From Aliishimia sp963678085 (GTDB lineage Bacteria; Pseudomonadota; Alphaproteobacteria; Rhodobacterales; Rhodobacteraceae), in the NCBI GenBank assembly GCA_963678085.1, contig OY782680.1, positions 1,736,001-1,800,000 of the forward strand: a DNA stretch of 64,000 nt. Direction: 5' to 3'. The notes beneath the pieces were generated by a model, which worked only from the letters and a program-made list of their open reading frames with translations, made no database searches and was not told where the DNA came from. This document shows, piece after piece, positions 1-8,748 of the stretch. Made by a program: the position numbers and the translations under genes. Each line of letters begins with the position of its first letter. The first letter of the stretch is position 1.

Positions 1-421
1 TTTTAGCGAAGAAACCAATGTTGTCGCGCGCCTCGACATGTACTGGATTGCCCTGAGCGCTTTCGGAGATTCTCCGCTCTTGGGGGTGGGTCTTGAGATC
101 AAAGAAATCGGTATCTATCCCCACAATGTTACGCTCGAAGCATTCCTAGCGACGGGTCTTATCGGTGGGCTTGCATTTTTCTCAATGCAGGTGCTGGCAC
201 TCAGAATCTCGTGGAAAGTTTGCCGGGCACATAAAGACCTATTGTGGCTAGGCATGATCATAGTGCAGTACATAGTCGCCTCCCAGTTCTCTGGCGCGTT
301 ATATGCGTCGCCACCATTATGGGCATCTATCGGAATTGCGGCTTTCGCATTCAATGCAACGAGACAAGAGCAAACTCCGAGAAATCGAGGTTACGGTGCG
401 GTTAACTTTAAATCTATCTAA
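1..421 (+). CDS. O-antigen ligase/polymerase (Wzy/WaaL-like), C-terminal part
   Basis: The frame is already open at the left edge, so this is the 3' end of a longer membrane protein; about 139 residues are visible. It has the pattern usual for the large periplasmic loop and last helices of O-antigen ligase/Wzy proteins: an Arg followed by a Trp and a 'SPLLGVG' stretch, then a 'YPHN' motif leading into LE and a glycine-rich membrane helix. Two further hydrophobic segments follow (about residues 50-70 and 80-110). Such proteins join or polymerise lipid-linked glycans at the periplasmic face of the inner membrane. It is the first visible gene of the polysaccharide operon and overlaps the next gene's start region. 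Polymerase and ligase cannot be told apart from this fragment. Confidence 0.78.
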   Translation, partial: FSEETNVVARLDMYWIALSAFGDSPLLGVGLEIKEIGIYPHNVTLEAFLATGLIGGLAFFSMQVLALRISWKVCRAHKDLLWLGMIIVQYIVASQFSGALYASPPLWASIGIAAFAFNATRQEQTPRNRGYGAVNFKSI

Positions 422-1568
422 TCTTCATGTTGGTGGTGGTGTCCAAGTTGCGGCATCCTTCCTGAAAGAGATGCGTTCGGCTGGTCGATCTCGGCCCGAT
501 CTCGCTGTTCTTGTTTCGTCGGAAATTGAGCAACAGGTTGGGCCACTCTCCGATATTTCCAAGGATGTTGTGTCATTGGATGTGTATGGCATGCGTGGTG
601 ACGAACAGGAGCGGGCAGGAAAGATACTTGATGCAAGTGATCGTGTTTTCACGCTGTTTGGCCCGCTCTATCGTTGGTCCCCGCCATTTACGAGCATTGT
701 AGGGTTTGCCCAGCCCTGGATTATTTACCCCCACAATGAAGTTTATTCATTGTTGCCATTGTGGGAGAGGCTCAAGCAGAGACTAAAGTTCTGGGTTCAG
801 GCACAGTTCTTCAAACGTGCAGACGTGCTCGTGGTTGAGCTGGAACATGTCAAAGCTGGTCTTGTTCGCGAGTTGGGTATCGATCCCGCAAAAATTCACG
901 TCGTCTATAATTGTGTTTCCTCGGTCTTCCACGATCCTGAGAAATGGGAAGATGTGACTGTTCCGGGAACGCCAGGAAAGCTGAGACTGGGTTTTCTGGG
1001 CCGAAATTATCCCCACAAGAACACCAGAATATTTCCCGAGCTGGTCCGATATCTAAAGCAGGACCACGCCATGGATGCGACCGTATTCGTGACTTTTACA
1101 GAGGCGGAATGGAACGCGTGTGATAGCGAATTTCGCGATGCATGTGTCAACTTGGGCCCCCTTAAAGTCTCGCAATGTCCAAGTTTCTATCGTGAACTTG
1201 ATGCGGTCGTTTTTCCGTCTCTTCTCGAGTGCTTCTCAGCGACGCCTCTTGAAACTCTCGCGATGGAAAGGCCTCTCTTCGCGTCTGATCGCCCGTTCAA
1301 TCGCGACGTTTGTGGAAGCTATGCCCACTACTTCGATCCCCTTTGTCCGCGGTCAGCCGCAAGCAAAATTGCGGAGGTATTCAAGGCCGGAGGACCTGAT
1401 CCAGAGGGGCGGGCGAAGGCAAAGGAGCATGCTTTTGGTTTTTCGAATGCTGAAGAAAGGGCGCGGCAATACTTGAGCATTCTTGAAGGGGATACCGCAG
1501 ATCCCGGCCTCTCCTATGGCGCTGAAAACGAATACAACACATCTATTGAAAAGGACCATGTAACGTGA
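396..1568 (+). CDS. GT4-type glycosyltransferase
   Basis: A 390-residue protein, probably a cytoplasmic GT-B glycosyltransferase of the polysaccharide pathway. The N-terminus begins with the hydrophobic 'LNLSNLHVGGG' strand-loop usual for family 4 enzymes. The C-terminal half has 'GRNYPHKN', and then 'FPSLLECFSATPLETLAMERP', a variant of the nucleotide-sugar-binding E-x7-E motif. The GTG at 396 is chosen because it has a GAGG five bases upstream and gives an N-terminus that starts at the first strand; upstream in-frame ATGs lie inside the preceding gene. It overlaps the next gene by four bases (GTGA). Donor and acceptor cannot be assigned. Confidence 0.8.
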   Translation: MRLTLNLSNLHVGGGVQVAASFLKEMRSAGRSRPDLAVLVSSEIEQQVGPLSDISKDVVSLDVYGMRGDEQERAGKILDASDRVFTLFGPLYRWSPPFTSIVGFAQPWIIYPHNEVYSLLPLWERLKQRLKFWVQAQFFKRADVLVVELEHVKAGLVRELGIDPAKIHVVYNCVSSVFHDPEKWEDVTVPGTPGKLRLGFLGRNYPHKNTRIFPELVRYLKQDHAMDATVFVTFTEAEWNACDSEFRDACVNLGPLKVSQCPSFYRELDAVVFPSLLECFSATPLETLAMERPLFASDRPFNRDVCGSYAHYFDPLCPRSAASKIAEVFKAGGPDPEGRAKAKEHAFGFSNAEERARQYLSILEGDTADPGLSYGAENEYNTSIEKDHVT

Positions 1569-2593
1569 CAATCAAAAGCGTTCTGATTACAGGTGGCACA
1601 GGATCATTCGGTAAAACTATGCTGAATGATCTGCTCGAAAAAGGCATCCCCGAGGTGCGTATTCTGAGCCGTGACGAAGAAAAACAGGACATGCTGCGCA
1701 ATACGTTGCGCAATCCTAATGTGCGGTTCTTTATAGGCGATATTCGCGATCGTGAAAGCGTGGAGCGTGCTGTGGCTGGAGTGGATTGCGTATTTCATGC
1801 GGCCGCACTCAAACAGGTTCCCTCTTGTGAGTTTTTCCCAATCGAAGCGGTGCGCACCAATATTCTCGGCTCAGAGAACGTGATCCGCGCATCCGTGAGT
1901 GCTGGCGTGCGGTCCGTCGTGTGTCTGTCCACCGACAAGGCTGTGTTGCCGGTGAATGCTATGGGCATGTCCAAGGCGATGATGGAAAAGCTTGCCCAAG
2001 CCATGGCGCGATCTCTCGGGCCGCAGGCACCAACCACAGTATCAATGGTGCGGTATGGCAATGTTATGTATTCACGCGGCTCCGTGATCCCGCTGTTTAT
2101 TGCCCAGATCAAGGCCGGTCGCGCGATCACCATCACTGAGCCGCAGATGACCCGCTTCCTAATGCCTCTGCGTGACTCGGTTGCGCTCGTGCATCATGCA
2201 TTTGACAACGCGCGCCAAGGGGATCTGTTTATTCGCAAGGCAGCGGCCTCAACGATTGCAGATCTTGCAAGGGCACTTGTTGAGCTGTTCGGTGTTCCAG
2301 ATCATCCCATCGAAGAAATTGGGTGGCGCCATGCTGAGAAGCTCTATGAAACGCTTGCGACTGCTCAGGAGCTGGGACAATCCGAGGATATGGGGGATTA
2401 CTATCGTATCCGCATGGATGACCGTGATTTGAACTATAAGGCCTATTTCAGCGAAGGCGAACACGAAACGATCCAGTACGAGGATTATCACTCCCACAAT
2501 ACCGAACGGCTAGATATTGATGGCGTCAAGGCGTTATTGCTATCGCTGCCTGAGGTGCGCGCGGAGCTTGATGCATGGGAGGCTTCACGATGA
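1565..2593 (+). CDS. fnlA: UDP-GlcNAc 4,6-dehydratase/5-epimerase (FnlA/CapE/WbjB type)
   Basis: A 342-residue extended short-chain dehydrogenase with the N-terminal NAD motif 'GGTGSFG' and a 'STDKA' strand. The catalytic tyrosine position is occupied by Met in 'MGMSK', as in the inverting 4,6-dehydratases CapE, WbjB and FlaA1/PseB. In the known UDP-L-FucNAc pathway this enzyme acts first on UDP-GlcNAc. The following two genes are the dedicated CapF/WbjC and CapG/WbjD steps, so the assignment rests on the three-gene block more than on this protein alone. Start is GTG at 1565, overlapping the previous stop; the stop overlaps the next ATG (ATGA), so translation is probably coupled. Confidence 0.88.
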   Translation: MTIKSVLITGGTGSFGKTMLNDLLEKGIPEVRILSRDEEKQDMLRNTLRNPNVRFFIGDIRDRESVERAVAGVDCVFHAAALKQVPSCEFFPIEAVRTNILGSENVIRASVSAGVRSVVCLSTDKAVLPVNAMGMSKAMMEKLAQAMARSLGPQAPTTVSMVRYGNVMYSRGSVIPLFIAQIKAGRAITITEPQMTRFLMPLRDSVALVHHAFDNARQGDLFIRKAAASTIADLARALVELFGVPDHPIEEIGWRHAEKLYETLATAQELGQSEDMGDYYRIRMDDRDLNYKAYFSEGEHETIQYEDYHSHNTERLDIDGVKALLLSLPEVRAELDAWEASR

Positions 2594-3711
2594 AACTCGT
2601 GATTACAGGAGCTGGTGGTCTCATTGGATGGCACGCGGCGGCTCGGCTCCATGCGGCGAACTGTGCGGCGCGGTTCAATGGTCAAGACGCACCGTTTGAA
2701 CTGGTGATGCTTGATCACACCGGTTTTGATGACGATTCTCAGCTGAACGCGGCTGTCCGTGGGGCGGATGGTATTTTGCATTTCGCCGGGGTCAACCGGG
2801 CCGCGGATGACGTGGTTGAGGCAGCCAACCCAGCAATTGCACAACGCCTGGCACAAGCTTGCAATGCTCAGGATGCGACGCCGCATATCGTCTATGCCAA
2901 CTCGACCCATGCAGCCAGCGATACTCCCTATGGGCGTTCCAAGCGAAACGCTGGGGAAATCCTATCCAAGGTGGGGGGGGCTTACACTGATCTGGTGTTG
3001 CCGCATATCTTCGGAGAATGCGCGCGCCCGAGGTATAATAATGTCACTGCCACCTTTATTGAGGCTGTGATCTCGGGTCATACGCCGGAGATCAACCCTA
3101 ACGGGCGCGTCTCGCTTCTACATGCGGGGGCTGCGGCTGATGCGGCGCTTGCGGCCATCCGCGAGGGGACAACAGGCCCATTGCGTCCTGATGCGCGCGA
3201 CATAGCTGTGACCGAGCTGTTTGAGATCCTCAAGGGATTTCATGACAACTATAGCGCTAATATCTACCCCGATTTGTCGGACACGTTCATAACGGCTCTT
3301 TTCAACACCTACCGCGCTGCCTTGTATCCAAATGACTTTCCAAGGCCGCTCAAGCTGAATACCGATGCGCGCGGAACCCTGTTCGAAGCGGTCAAGGGGG
3401 GCGGTGGCGGCCAGACGTTTTTGTCCACGACTAAACCGGGCATCACGCGGGGCGATCATTTTCATATCAATAAGGTCGAGCGGTTCCTGGTGATACAGGG
3501 GGAGGCCGTGATCCGCATCCGCAAGGTGCTGAGCGATCAGGTCTGGGAATACCGTGTATCAGGTGATACCCCAGCCCCGGTCGATATGCCGACCCTGCAC
3601 ACCCATTCCATCGAAAACACCGGCGACACAGATCTCCTAACTCTGTTTTGGACCCACGATTTGTTTGACCCGGCCAACCCCGACACTTTTGCCGACAAGG
3701 TCTTAAAATGA
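2590..3711 (+). CDS. fnlB: UDP-2-acetamido-2,6-dideoxy-hexulose reductase (FnlB/CapF/WbjC)
   Basis: 373 residues in two parts. The first is a short SDR domain starting 'MKLVITGAGGLIGWH' (Rossmann glycine motif), with 'YGRSK' as the catalytic Tyr-x3-Lys. The second, from about residue 250, is a cupin with 'GITRGDHFH' and 'THSIENTGDTDLLTLFW'. This SDR-plus-cupin layout is specific to CapF/WbjC, which epimerises at C3 and reduces C4 to give UDP-6-deoxy-L-talosamine derivatives. The ATG at 2590 overlaps the previous stop; an in-frame ATG at 2575 would extend it into the upstream gene and is less likely. Next gene overlaps by ATGA. Confidence 0.9.
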   Translation: MKLVITGAGGLIGWHAAARLHAANCAARFNGQDAPFELVMLDHTGFDDDSQLNAAVRGADGILHFAGVNRAADDVVEAANPAIAQRLAQACNAQDATPHIVYANSTHAASDTPYGRSKRNAGEILSKVGGAYTDLVLPHIFGECARPRYNNVTATFIEAVISGHTPEINPNGRVSLLHAGAAADAALAAIREGTTGPLRPDARDIAVTELFEILKGFHDNYSANIYPDLSDTFITALFNTYRAALYPNDFPRPLKLNTDARGTLFEAVKGGGGGQTFLSTTKPGITRGDHFHINKVERFLVIQGEAVIRIRKVLSDQVWEYRVSGDTPAPVDMPTLHTHSIENTGDTDLLTLFWTHDLFDPANPDTFADKVLK

Positions 3712-4862
3712 AACGACTAAAAGTTATGACGATCCTCGGGACGCGCCCGGAGATCATCCGTCTGTCGCGTGTTATGGCGCGTCTTGATGACTTCACGGAT
3801 CATGTTATCGTACATACTGGCCAGAACTGGGACTATGAGCTGAACGAAGTCTTTTTCGAAGACCTTGGCGTTCGAAAGCCCGACTACTTCTTGGGGACCG
3901 GTGGCGGCACTTTGGGTGAAACGCTGGGCAAGATTCTTTCAGAAAGTGAAAAGGTACTTGTTCAAGAACGGCCGGATGCTGTCGTGGTTCTAGGTGATAC
4001 CAACTCGGCAATCTCATCTATCATGGCGCGGAGACTGAAGGTTCCAGTGTACCATATGGAGGCCGGAAATCGGTCTTTCGACCGCAACGTGCCGGAAGAA
4101 ACCAATCGCAAACTGGTTGACCATATCTCTGATTTCAACTTGGTTTATACTGAACACGCGCGCCGCCATCTTCTGTCTGAAGGGTGTCATCATCGCCGTA
4201 TTTATCTCACCGGCTCACCGATGCGCGAAGTCCTGGAGCACTACCGAGACCGTATTGAAGCGTCGGACATCCTGTCCCGCCTGAACCTAACAGACCGTGG
4301 CTATTTCATCGTCTCGTTGCACCGAGAAGAGAATGTGGACAGCGCTGCGCGTTTATCTGCCCTGGTTGAGGCGCTCAATCAGATCGCTTCAAAATATGAT
4401 ATGCCGATCATTGTTTCGACCCATCCACGTACACGCAAACGACTCGAGGCGCTTGAAGGGGTGGCTCTCGATTCCCGAGTGCAATGGATGAAACCCTTTG
4501 GTTTTCATGACTATAACAAACTGCAGATGCGCGCGTTCTGCGCTATTTCTGACAGTGGAACGATCGCCGAAGAAAGCTCAATGCTCGGTTTTCCCGCTAT
4601 TACCCCACGCGATGCTATCGAACGCCCAGAAGGGCTAGATGTCGGTTGTATTCTGATGACGGGTCTTGATGCCTCTGTCATTCTTCAGGGCATAGATGCT
4701 GTCACACGGCTATTTGCCGAACGCGAAGAGACTGGGGTTCCAGGGCCGGTGCCTGCCGATTACTGCATTTCCAATACTTCGGAGCGCGTGACATCTCTGA
4801 TCCTTGGCACCGCGAAACTCTCGAATGCTTGGGACGGCATTCGTCAGAATGATCTTGGCTGA
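3708..4862 (+). CDS. fnlC: UDP-N-acetylglucosamine 2-epimerase family, FnlC/CapG/WbjD
   Basis: 384 residues of the GT-B-like UDP-GlcNAc 2-epimerase family: N-terminal 'GTRPEIIRLS', middle 'HMEAGNRSFD' and 'VPEETNR', then 'SLHREENVD' and 'SDSGTIAEESS'. In the L-FucNAc pathway the enzyme inverts C2 of UDP-N-acetyl-L-pneumosamine to give UDP-N-acetyl-L-fucosamine. The position straight after CapE- and CapF-like genes, with a four-base overlap, favours this over a general WecB/MnaA role. Cytoplasmic. All motif residues expected in the family appear to be present. Confidence 0.88.
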   Translation: MKRLKVMTILGTRPEIIRLSRVMARLDDFTDHVIVHTGQNWDYELNEVFFEDLGVRKPDYFLGTGGGTLGETLGKILSESEKVLVQERPDAVVVLGDTNSAISSIMARRLKVPVYHMEAGNRSFDRNVPEETNRKLVDHISDFNLVYTEHARRHLLSEGCHHRRIYLTGSPMREVLEHYRDRIEASDILSRLNLTDRGYFIVSLHREENVDSAARLSALVEALNQIASKYDMPIIVSTHPRTRKRLEALEGVALDSRVQWMKPFGFHDYNKLQMRAFCAISDSGTIAEESSMLGFPAITPRDAIERPEGLDVGCILMTGLDASVILQGIDAVTRLFAEREETGVPGPVPADYCISNTSERVTSLILGTAKLSNAWDGIRQNDLG

Positions 4863-4866
4863 GCCA

Positions 4867-6123
4867 ATGGCCAAAGAAGAAACAACGCGCCCGCGCCTGA
4901 TATTCCTCACCCAATTCTACGACCCGGAACCTGCCTACAAGGGCCAGGCCTTTGCTGAGGCAGTGAAGGGGTTGGGATATGATGTGGAGGTTGTGACAGG
5001 CTTTCCCAACTATCCAGGTGGTAAGGTCTATGAGGGATATAGCATCCGTCCTCTGCGGCGCAGCACGACGAATGGGATCAAGATCACGCGCCTTGCGATC
5101 TACCCAAGCCATGGAACCAGCAAGATCGGCCGTATCGCGAATTATCTGAGTTTTTTCCTTAGCGCATTTCTCTATTTGTCTTGGACTGCTGGGCGGGCAA
5201 ATTTGGTCTATGTCTATAATCCGCCTTTGACGGTGGGATTGTCCGCGGCAGCGTCTCAGTTTTTCCATCGCGCTCCGGTGGTGGTTGATATTCATGATCT
5301 GTGGCCCGATACGCTGCCCGCCACGGGCATGATCTCGAACCCAAGGATTTTGCGCTGGATCGGCAAAGCCGCGAATTGGATGTATCGCAGAGTGCAGTTC
5401 GTTATCCTGCATACCCATGGGTTTCGTGCCAAGCTACTCGAAAGAGGAGTTCCTGAGGACAAAATCCACTCAGTCATTGGCTGGACCCACGAACACGCGC
5501 CTGTGGCCGAAGATGCCGAACAACCCGAGGATGTTGCGAGCTTGGTCAAGGCCAAAGGGCTGAAACTGCTTTATGCAGGCAATATTGGCCCGGCGCAGTC
5601 TCTTGACGCGGTACTTGAGGCCGCTGCCAAATTACAGGACGAGGGCAAAGCCGAGCTCGTGACATTTTGTTTCCTAGGTGGTGGTATTAGCAAAGCGGCG
5701 CTCGAGCAACAGGCGCAAGACCGCGGCCTTAAAAATGTGCTATTCCTGCCCCGCGTCCCGCCCCAGGTCGTCGGAAGTTTTCTATCAGCCGCCGATGCGC
5801 TTTTGGTTCACCTTCGCGCGGATCCCTTGTTCGAAATCACCTTGCCGTCCAAAACACAGGCCTACATGTACGCCGGGAAGCCCGTTCTTCTGGCCGTCAA
5901 TGGCGAAGCTGCGGCCCTGATAAATGCGGCGAAAGCTGGCGTGACCGCGACACCTGAGGATCCAGACAGCATCGCGCAGGCGGCTTTGACACTCGCTGAA
6001 ATGAGCGTGTCAGAGCGTGCGGGGCTAGGCGAAGCCGGGCGGCAATACTATGACCGCGAGCTATCCATGGCGAAAGGCATGGAGCAGTTTGCCCAAATAT
6101 TCGAAAAAGTGCGTAGACCGTAA
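4867..6123 (+). CDS. WbuB-like glycosyltransferase (GT4)
   Basis: 418 residues. The N-terminus 'LIFLTQFYDPEPAYKGQAF' and the following 'VVTGFPNYPGG' are characteristic of WbuB-type family 4 transferases, which add FucNAc-type sugars. A central 'DIHDLWPD' and a C-terminal 'FEITLPSKTQAYMYAGKPVLL' (sugar-nucleotide E-x7-E-like region, with Lys-Thr in the usual place) complete the GT-B layout. The placement right after fnlC makes an L-FucNAc transferase the most economical role; this is inference. The start is uncertain: ATG 4849 and ATG 4867 are both in frame, and neither has a strong ribosome site. Confidence 0.82.
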   Translation: MAKEETTRPRLIFLTQFYDPEPAYKGQAFAEAVKGLGYDVEVVTGFPNYPGGKVYEGYSIRPLRRSTTNGIKITRLAIYPSHGTSKIGRIANYLSFFLSAFLYLSWTAGRANLVYVYNPPLTVGLSAAASQFFHRAPVVVDIHDLWPDTLPATGMISNPRILRWIGKAANWMYRRVQFVILHTHGFRAKLLERGVPEDKIHSVIGWTHEHAPVAEDAEQPEDVASLVKAKGLKLLYAGNIGPAQSLDAVLEAAAKLQDEGKAELVTFCFLGGGISKAALEQQAQDRGLKNVLFLPRVPPQVVGSFLSAADALLVHLRADPLFEITLPSKTQAYMYAGKPVLLAVNGEAAALINAAKAGVTATPEDPDSIAQAALTLAEMSVSERAGLGEAGRQYYDRELSMAKGMEQFAQIFEKVRRP

Positions 6124-6335
6124 CCGCGCATCCAGAACCATCCGATCAAGCAATTGATCTCTGCCTCTCTTGACCCTGCGCAACCGATGAACGGGGCTGG
6201 TCTCGAAAAGTGCGCTTAATTCGGAAGCCATCTTTGCGAAGCACATTTAAAAAGGCTTGGCTCTACACACGCGCAATTGCAGTTCAGAGACAGATTGCGT
6301 AGGTCCGGCTGTATGGCATGTTGGGAGTTTATTAG

Positions 6336-6932
6336 GTGATCAAACGTGTATTGGATATTTTGGGAGCCGGGTTCGGGCTGGCCGTTCTCTCTCCGGTCCT
6401 TATTATTGTTTCGTTGAAGATCCGCCGCGAAATGGGCGCGCCTGTGCTGTTTCGCCAGACGCGGCCGGGCCTACATGGGAAGCCTTTCCAGATGGTCAAG
6501 TTCCGTACGATGCGCGATGCAGTGGATGCGCAGGGCAAGGTTCTTCCTGATGCGGAGCGGCTCACCAAGCTTGGTCGTTTTTTGCGCTCTAGCTCGCTGG
6601 ATGAGTTGCCCGAGCTTTGGAACGTGCTCAAAGGCGATATGAGCCTTGTGGGGCCGCGTCCGCTGTTGATGGAATACCTGCCGCTCTACTCACCAGAACA
6701 GGCCCGCCGCCACGAGATGCGGCCCGGTGTGACAGGCTGGGCGCAGGTAAACGGGCGCAACGCAATTTCCTGGGACGAGAAATTCGCGCTTGATGTCTGG
6801 TATGTCGATAACCGAAGCTTCTGGCTGGACCTAAAGATCATCTGGCTGACCATCCGCAAGGTCATTAAGCGCGATGATATTTCTGCGGCGGGAGAAGCGA
6901 CGATGCCTAAGTTCGAGGGAACAAAGAAATGA
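6336..6932 (+). CDS. Monotopic phosphoglycosyltransferase, PglC-like sugar transferase
   Basis: 198 residues, the short form of the bacterial sugar-transferase family. An N-terminal hydrophobic segment (about residues 6-28) is the re-entrant membrane helix. The catalytic domain follows with 'VKFRTMRD', 'LRSSSLDELPELWNVLKGDMSLVGPRPLLMEY' (the Asp-Glu nucleophile pair) and 'RPGVTGWAQVNGRN'. Such enzymes move a phospho-sugar from a UDP-sugar to undecaprenyl phosphate and so start the glycan. With PglD-, PglE- and PglF-like genes nearby, a diacetylbacillosamine-type sugar is the likely substrate, although the FnlABC product is also possible. GTG start; 212 untranslated bases precede it. Confidence 0.87.
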   Translation: MIKRVLDILGAGFGLAVLSPVLIIVSLKIRREMGAPVLFRQTRPGLHGKPFQMVKFRTMRDAVDAQGKVLPDAERLTKLGRFLRSSSLDELPELWNVLKGDMSLVGPRPLLMEYLPLYSPEQARRHEMRPGVTGWAQVNGRNAISWDEKFALDVWYVDNRSFWLDLKIIWLTIRKVIKRDDISAAGEATMPKFEGTKK

Positions 6933-7576
6933 ATTTATACGGTGTTTACGGTGCCAGCGGTTTCGGGCGGGAAGTCATGCCATTGCTGCGGGCGCAAGTT
7001 GCCAATGATCCCGAGGCCCTGTGCGTCTTTGTGGATGATTCCGGTGCGGATGAAGAGGTGAATGGGCACCGATGCATGAGCTTCGAGCAGTTCCTTGCTT
7101 ACCCCGCCAAAACTCGGGCCGTGACTCTTGCAATTGGCGACAGCCGCATCCGAGAAAAACTTGCGGTGAAATGCACAGATGCAGGGGTAAGTTTCATTGA
7201 TGTGCATGCCGAAAACTGTACGGTTCTCGATGCGACTGCCATCGCGGAAGGGCGGATCTTGTGCGGTTTTGCGTCAGTGACCTCTAATGCAAAGATCGGT
7301 CGGCATTTCCATGGCAACATTTACTCTTATGTGGCCCATGACTGTGTGATTGGTGATTTCGTCACTTTTGCGCCGGGTGTAAAATGCAATGGCAATGTTC
7401 ATATCGAAGATCATGCCTATATCGGCACGGGTGCGATATTGCGCCAAGGTAAGCCAGACAAGCCCTTGACCATTGGCGCGGGTGCGGTGGTCGGCATGGG
7501 CGCGGTCGTTACGCGCGATGTGCCCCCTGGCGTCACCGTTGTTGGCAACCCGGCCAAACCACTTGAGAAAAAGTAG
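6929..7576 (+). CDS. PglD-like sugar O/N-acetyltransferase
   Basis: 215 residues: a small N-terminal Rossmann-like nucleotide-sugar domain ('YGASGFGREV') and a left-handed beta-helix of hexapeptide repeats from about residue 90, including 'NVHIEDHAYIGTGAILRQG'. This layout is that of PglD/NeuD acetyltransferases, which acetylate the C4 amino group of UDP-4-amino-sugars using acetyl-CoA. A histidine in 'YVAHDCVIGD' fits the general-base position of PglD. It overlaps the sugar transferase gene by four bases and belongs functionally with the aminotransferase at 8749. Confidence 0.85.
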   Translation: MNLYGVYGASGFGREVMPLLRAQVANDPEALCVFVDDSGADEEVNGHRCMSFEQFLAYPAKTRAVTLAIGDSRIREKLAVKCTDAGVSFIDVHAENCTVLDATAIAEGRILCGFASVTSNAKIGRHFHGNIYSYVAHDCVIGDFVTFAPGVKCNGNVHIEDHAYIGTGAILRQGKPDKPLTIGAGAVVGMGAVVTRDVPPGVTVVGNPAKPLEKK

Positions 7577-7624
7577 AAGATACTGCTGCTAGTTTTTCAA
7601 TTCCCCCGTTGAATCGATGATCTT

Positions 7625-8710
7625 ATGTCTAAACGTTTGCCGCTCAGTCCGGTTGTGGTGACAACGCTTGATATAGTCCGCGTGTCAGCGGCGCTCTACG
7701 TTGTTTTGCATCATCTGACTGGTGAACGCGATGAGAGCATTCAAATTTTCTTTAAATTCGGTCAAGAAGCGGTAATCGCATTTTTCCTACTTAGCGGCTT
7801 CGTGATTCACGCTAACGAGAAACACCGTGCACACGGTTTCGCGGGATATGCTGTTAGGCGTGTTACCAGGATATATCCAGTGTTGATTGCTTCGATGTTG
7901 GTTAGTGTTGGAATCGCAGGCTATGACGGTTGGCTTTCTGACTACTTTAAATTCTCCGAAGCCCTTTGCAATCTCATTGCTCTCCAAGACCGAGGGAACC
8001 TTCTGCCAGGAACCATCTGTTCGCCGTTTATGGGGAATACGCCACTCTGGTCCCTTTCGTATGAGATTGTCTTTTACCTGATTTACCCGGCGATTCTGCC
8101 TCTCTATCTGTCGCGCCCAAGTTGGACCACACATGCAATTGGCATCTTGTCTGCAGTACTGATAATAGTGCATCTAATACTACCGAGTCACTTTTTTCTA
8201 CTTCCTGCATACTTTCTGATTTGGTGGACCGGCGCGATGATGGCTGAAGCATATATGTCCGGCAAGCGTGGGCTGCTGTCTATAAGGGTTCCGGTTGGCT
8301 ATCTCATTTTGACGTCCAGTCTGTGGTCTGGAGCGACAGCGATTGCTGCTTTAAATGAGACACCACTGCGGTTCGGGTGGTACCCGCTACTGAATCTGCG
8401 ACATTTTTCGGCCGCGCTTCTTTTCGCGACCGTCGGTTTTGGCGCATTAGGTGCCTCCTTTGTTGCAGGGGTTAGGAGACTCCCTCAGGCAAAAATATCA
8501 TATGTCGTTGCGTTCTTGTCAAGTATATCATATGGGGTATATGTTTTCCATTTTCCGTTGTTGAGGCAATGGTCGGTGGCCCAGAATATGGCGGGTTTTT
8601 TTGCTTCAATTTCGGTATTGCTTTTGTTGTCTTATGTGCTTGATCGGCGACTCACTTTATTGATCCGTTACTATAGGGGAAATAAGAGGAGTATTAAGAG
8701 CGTTGCGTAA
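7625..8710 (+). CDS. Acyltransferase family 3 (OafA-like) membrane protein
   Basis: 361 residues with about ten hydrophobic segments. The N-terminus 'TLDIVRVSAALYVVLHHL' carries the conserved Arg and His of the acyltransferase 3 family, followed by 'FFLLSGFVI' and 'RVTRIYPV'. These integral membrane enzymes acetylate or otherwise acylate cell-surface sugars. The coding is visibly AT-richer than the neighbours and the gene is separated by 48 bases from the previous one and 38 from the next, so it looks like a separately acquired module within the operon. Confidence 0.85.
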   Translation: MSKRLPLSPVVVTTLDIVRVSAALYVVLHHLTGERDESIQIFFKFGQEAVIAFFLLSGFVIHANEKHRAHGFAGYAVRRVTRIYPVLIASMLVSVGIAGYDGWLSDYFKFSEALCNLIALQDRGNLLPGTICSPFMGNTPLWSLSYEIVFYLIYPAILPLYLSRPSWTTHAIGILSAVLIIVHLILPSHFFLLPAYFLIWWTGAMMAEAYMSGKRGLLSIRVPVGYLILTSSLWSGATAIAALNETPLRFGWYPLLNLRHFSAALLFATVGFGALGASFVAGVRRLPQAKISYVVAFLSSISYGVYVFHFPLLRQWSVAQNMAGFFASISVLLLLSYVLDRRLTLLIRYYRGNKRSIKSVA

Positions 8711-8748
8711 CACATTATACAAATCTGGCTTTGGAGGAGATTGACCTC

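Noticed and set aside
4702..5418. 238-codon minus-strand open frame under the fnlC/wbuB-like genes
   Set aside because: Complement of two well-supported overlapping genes; no recognisable domain.
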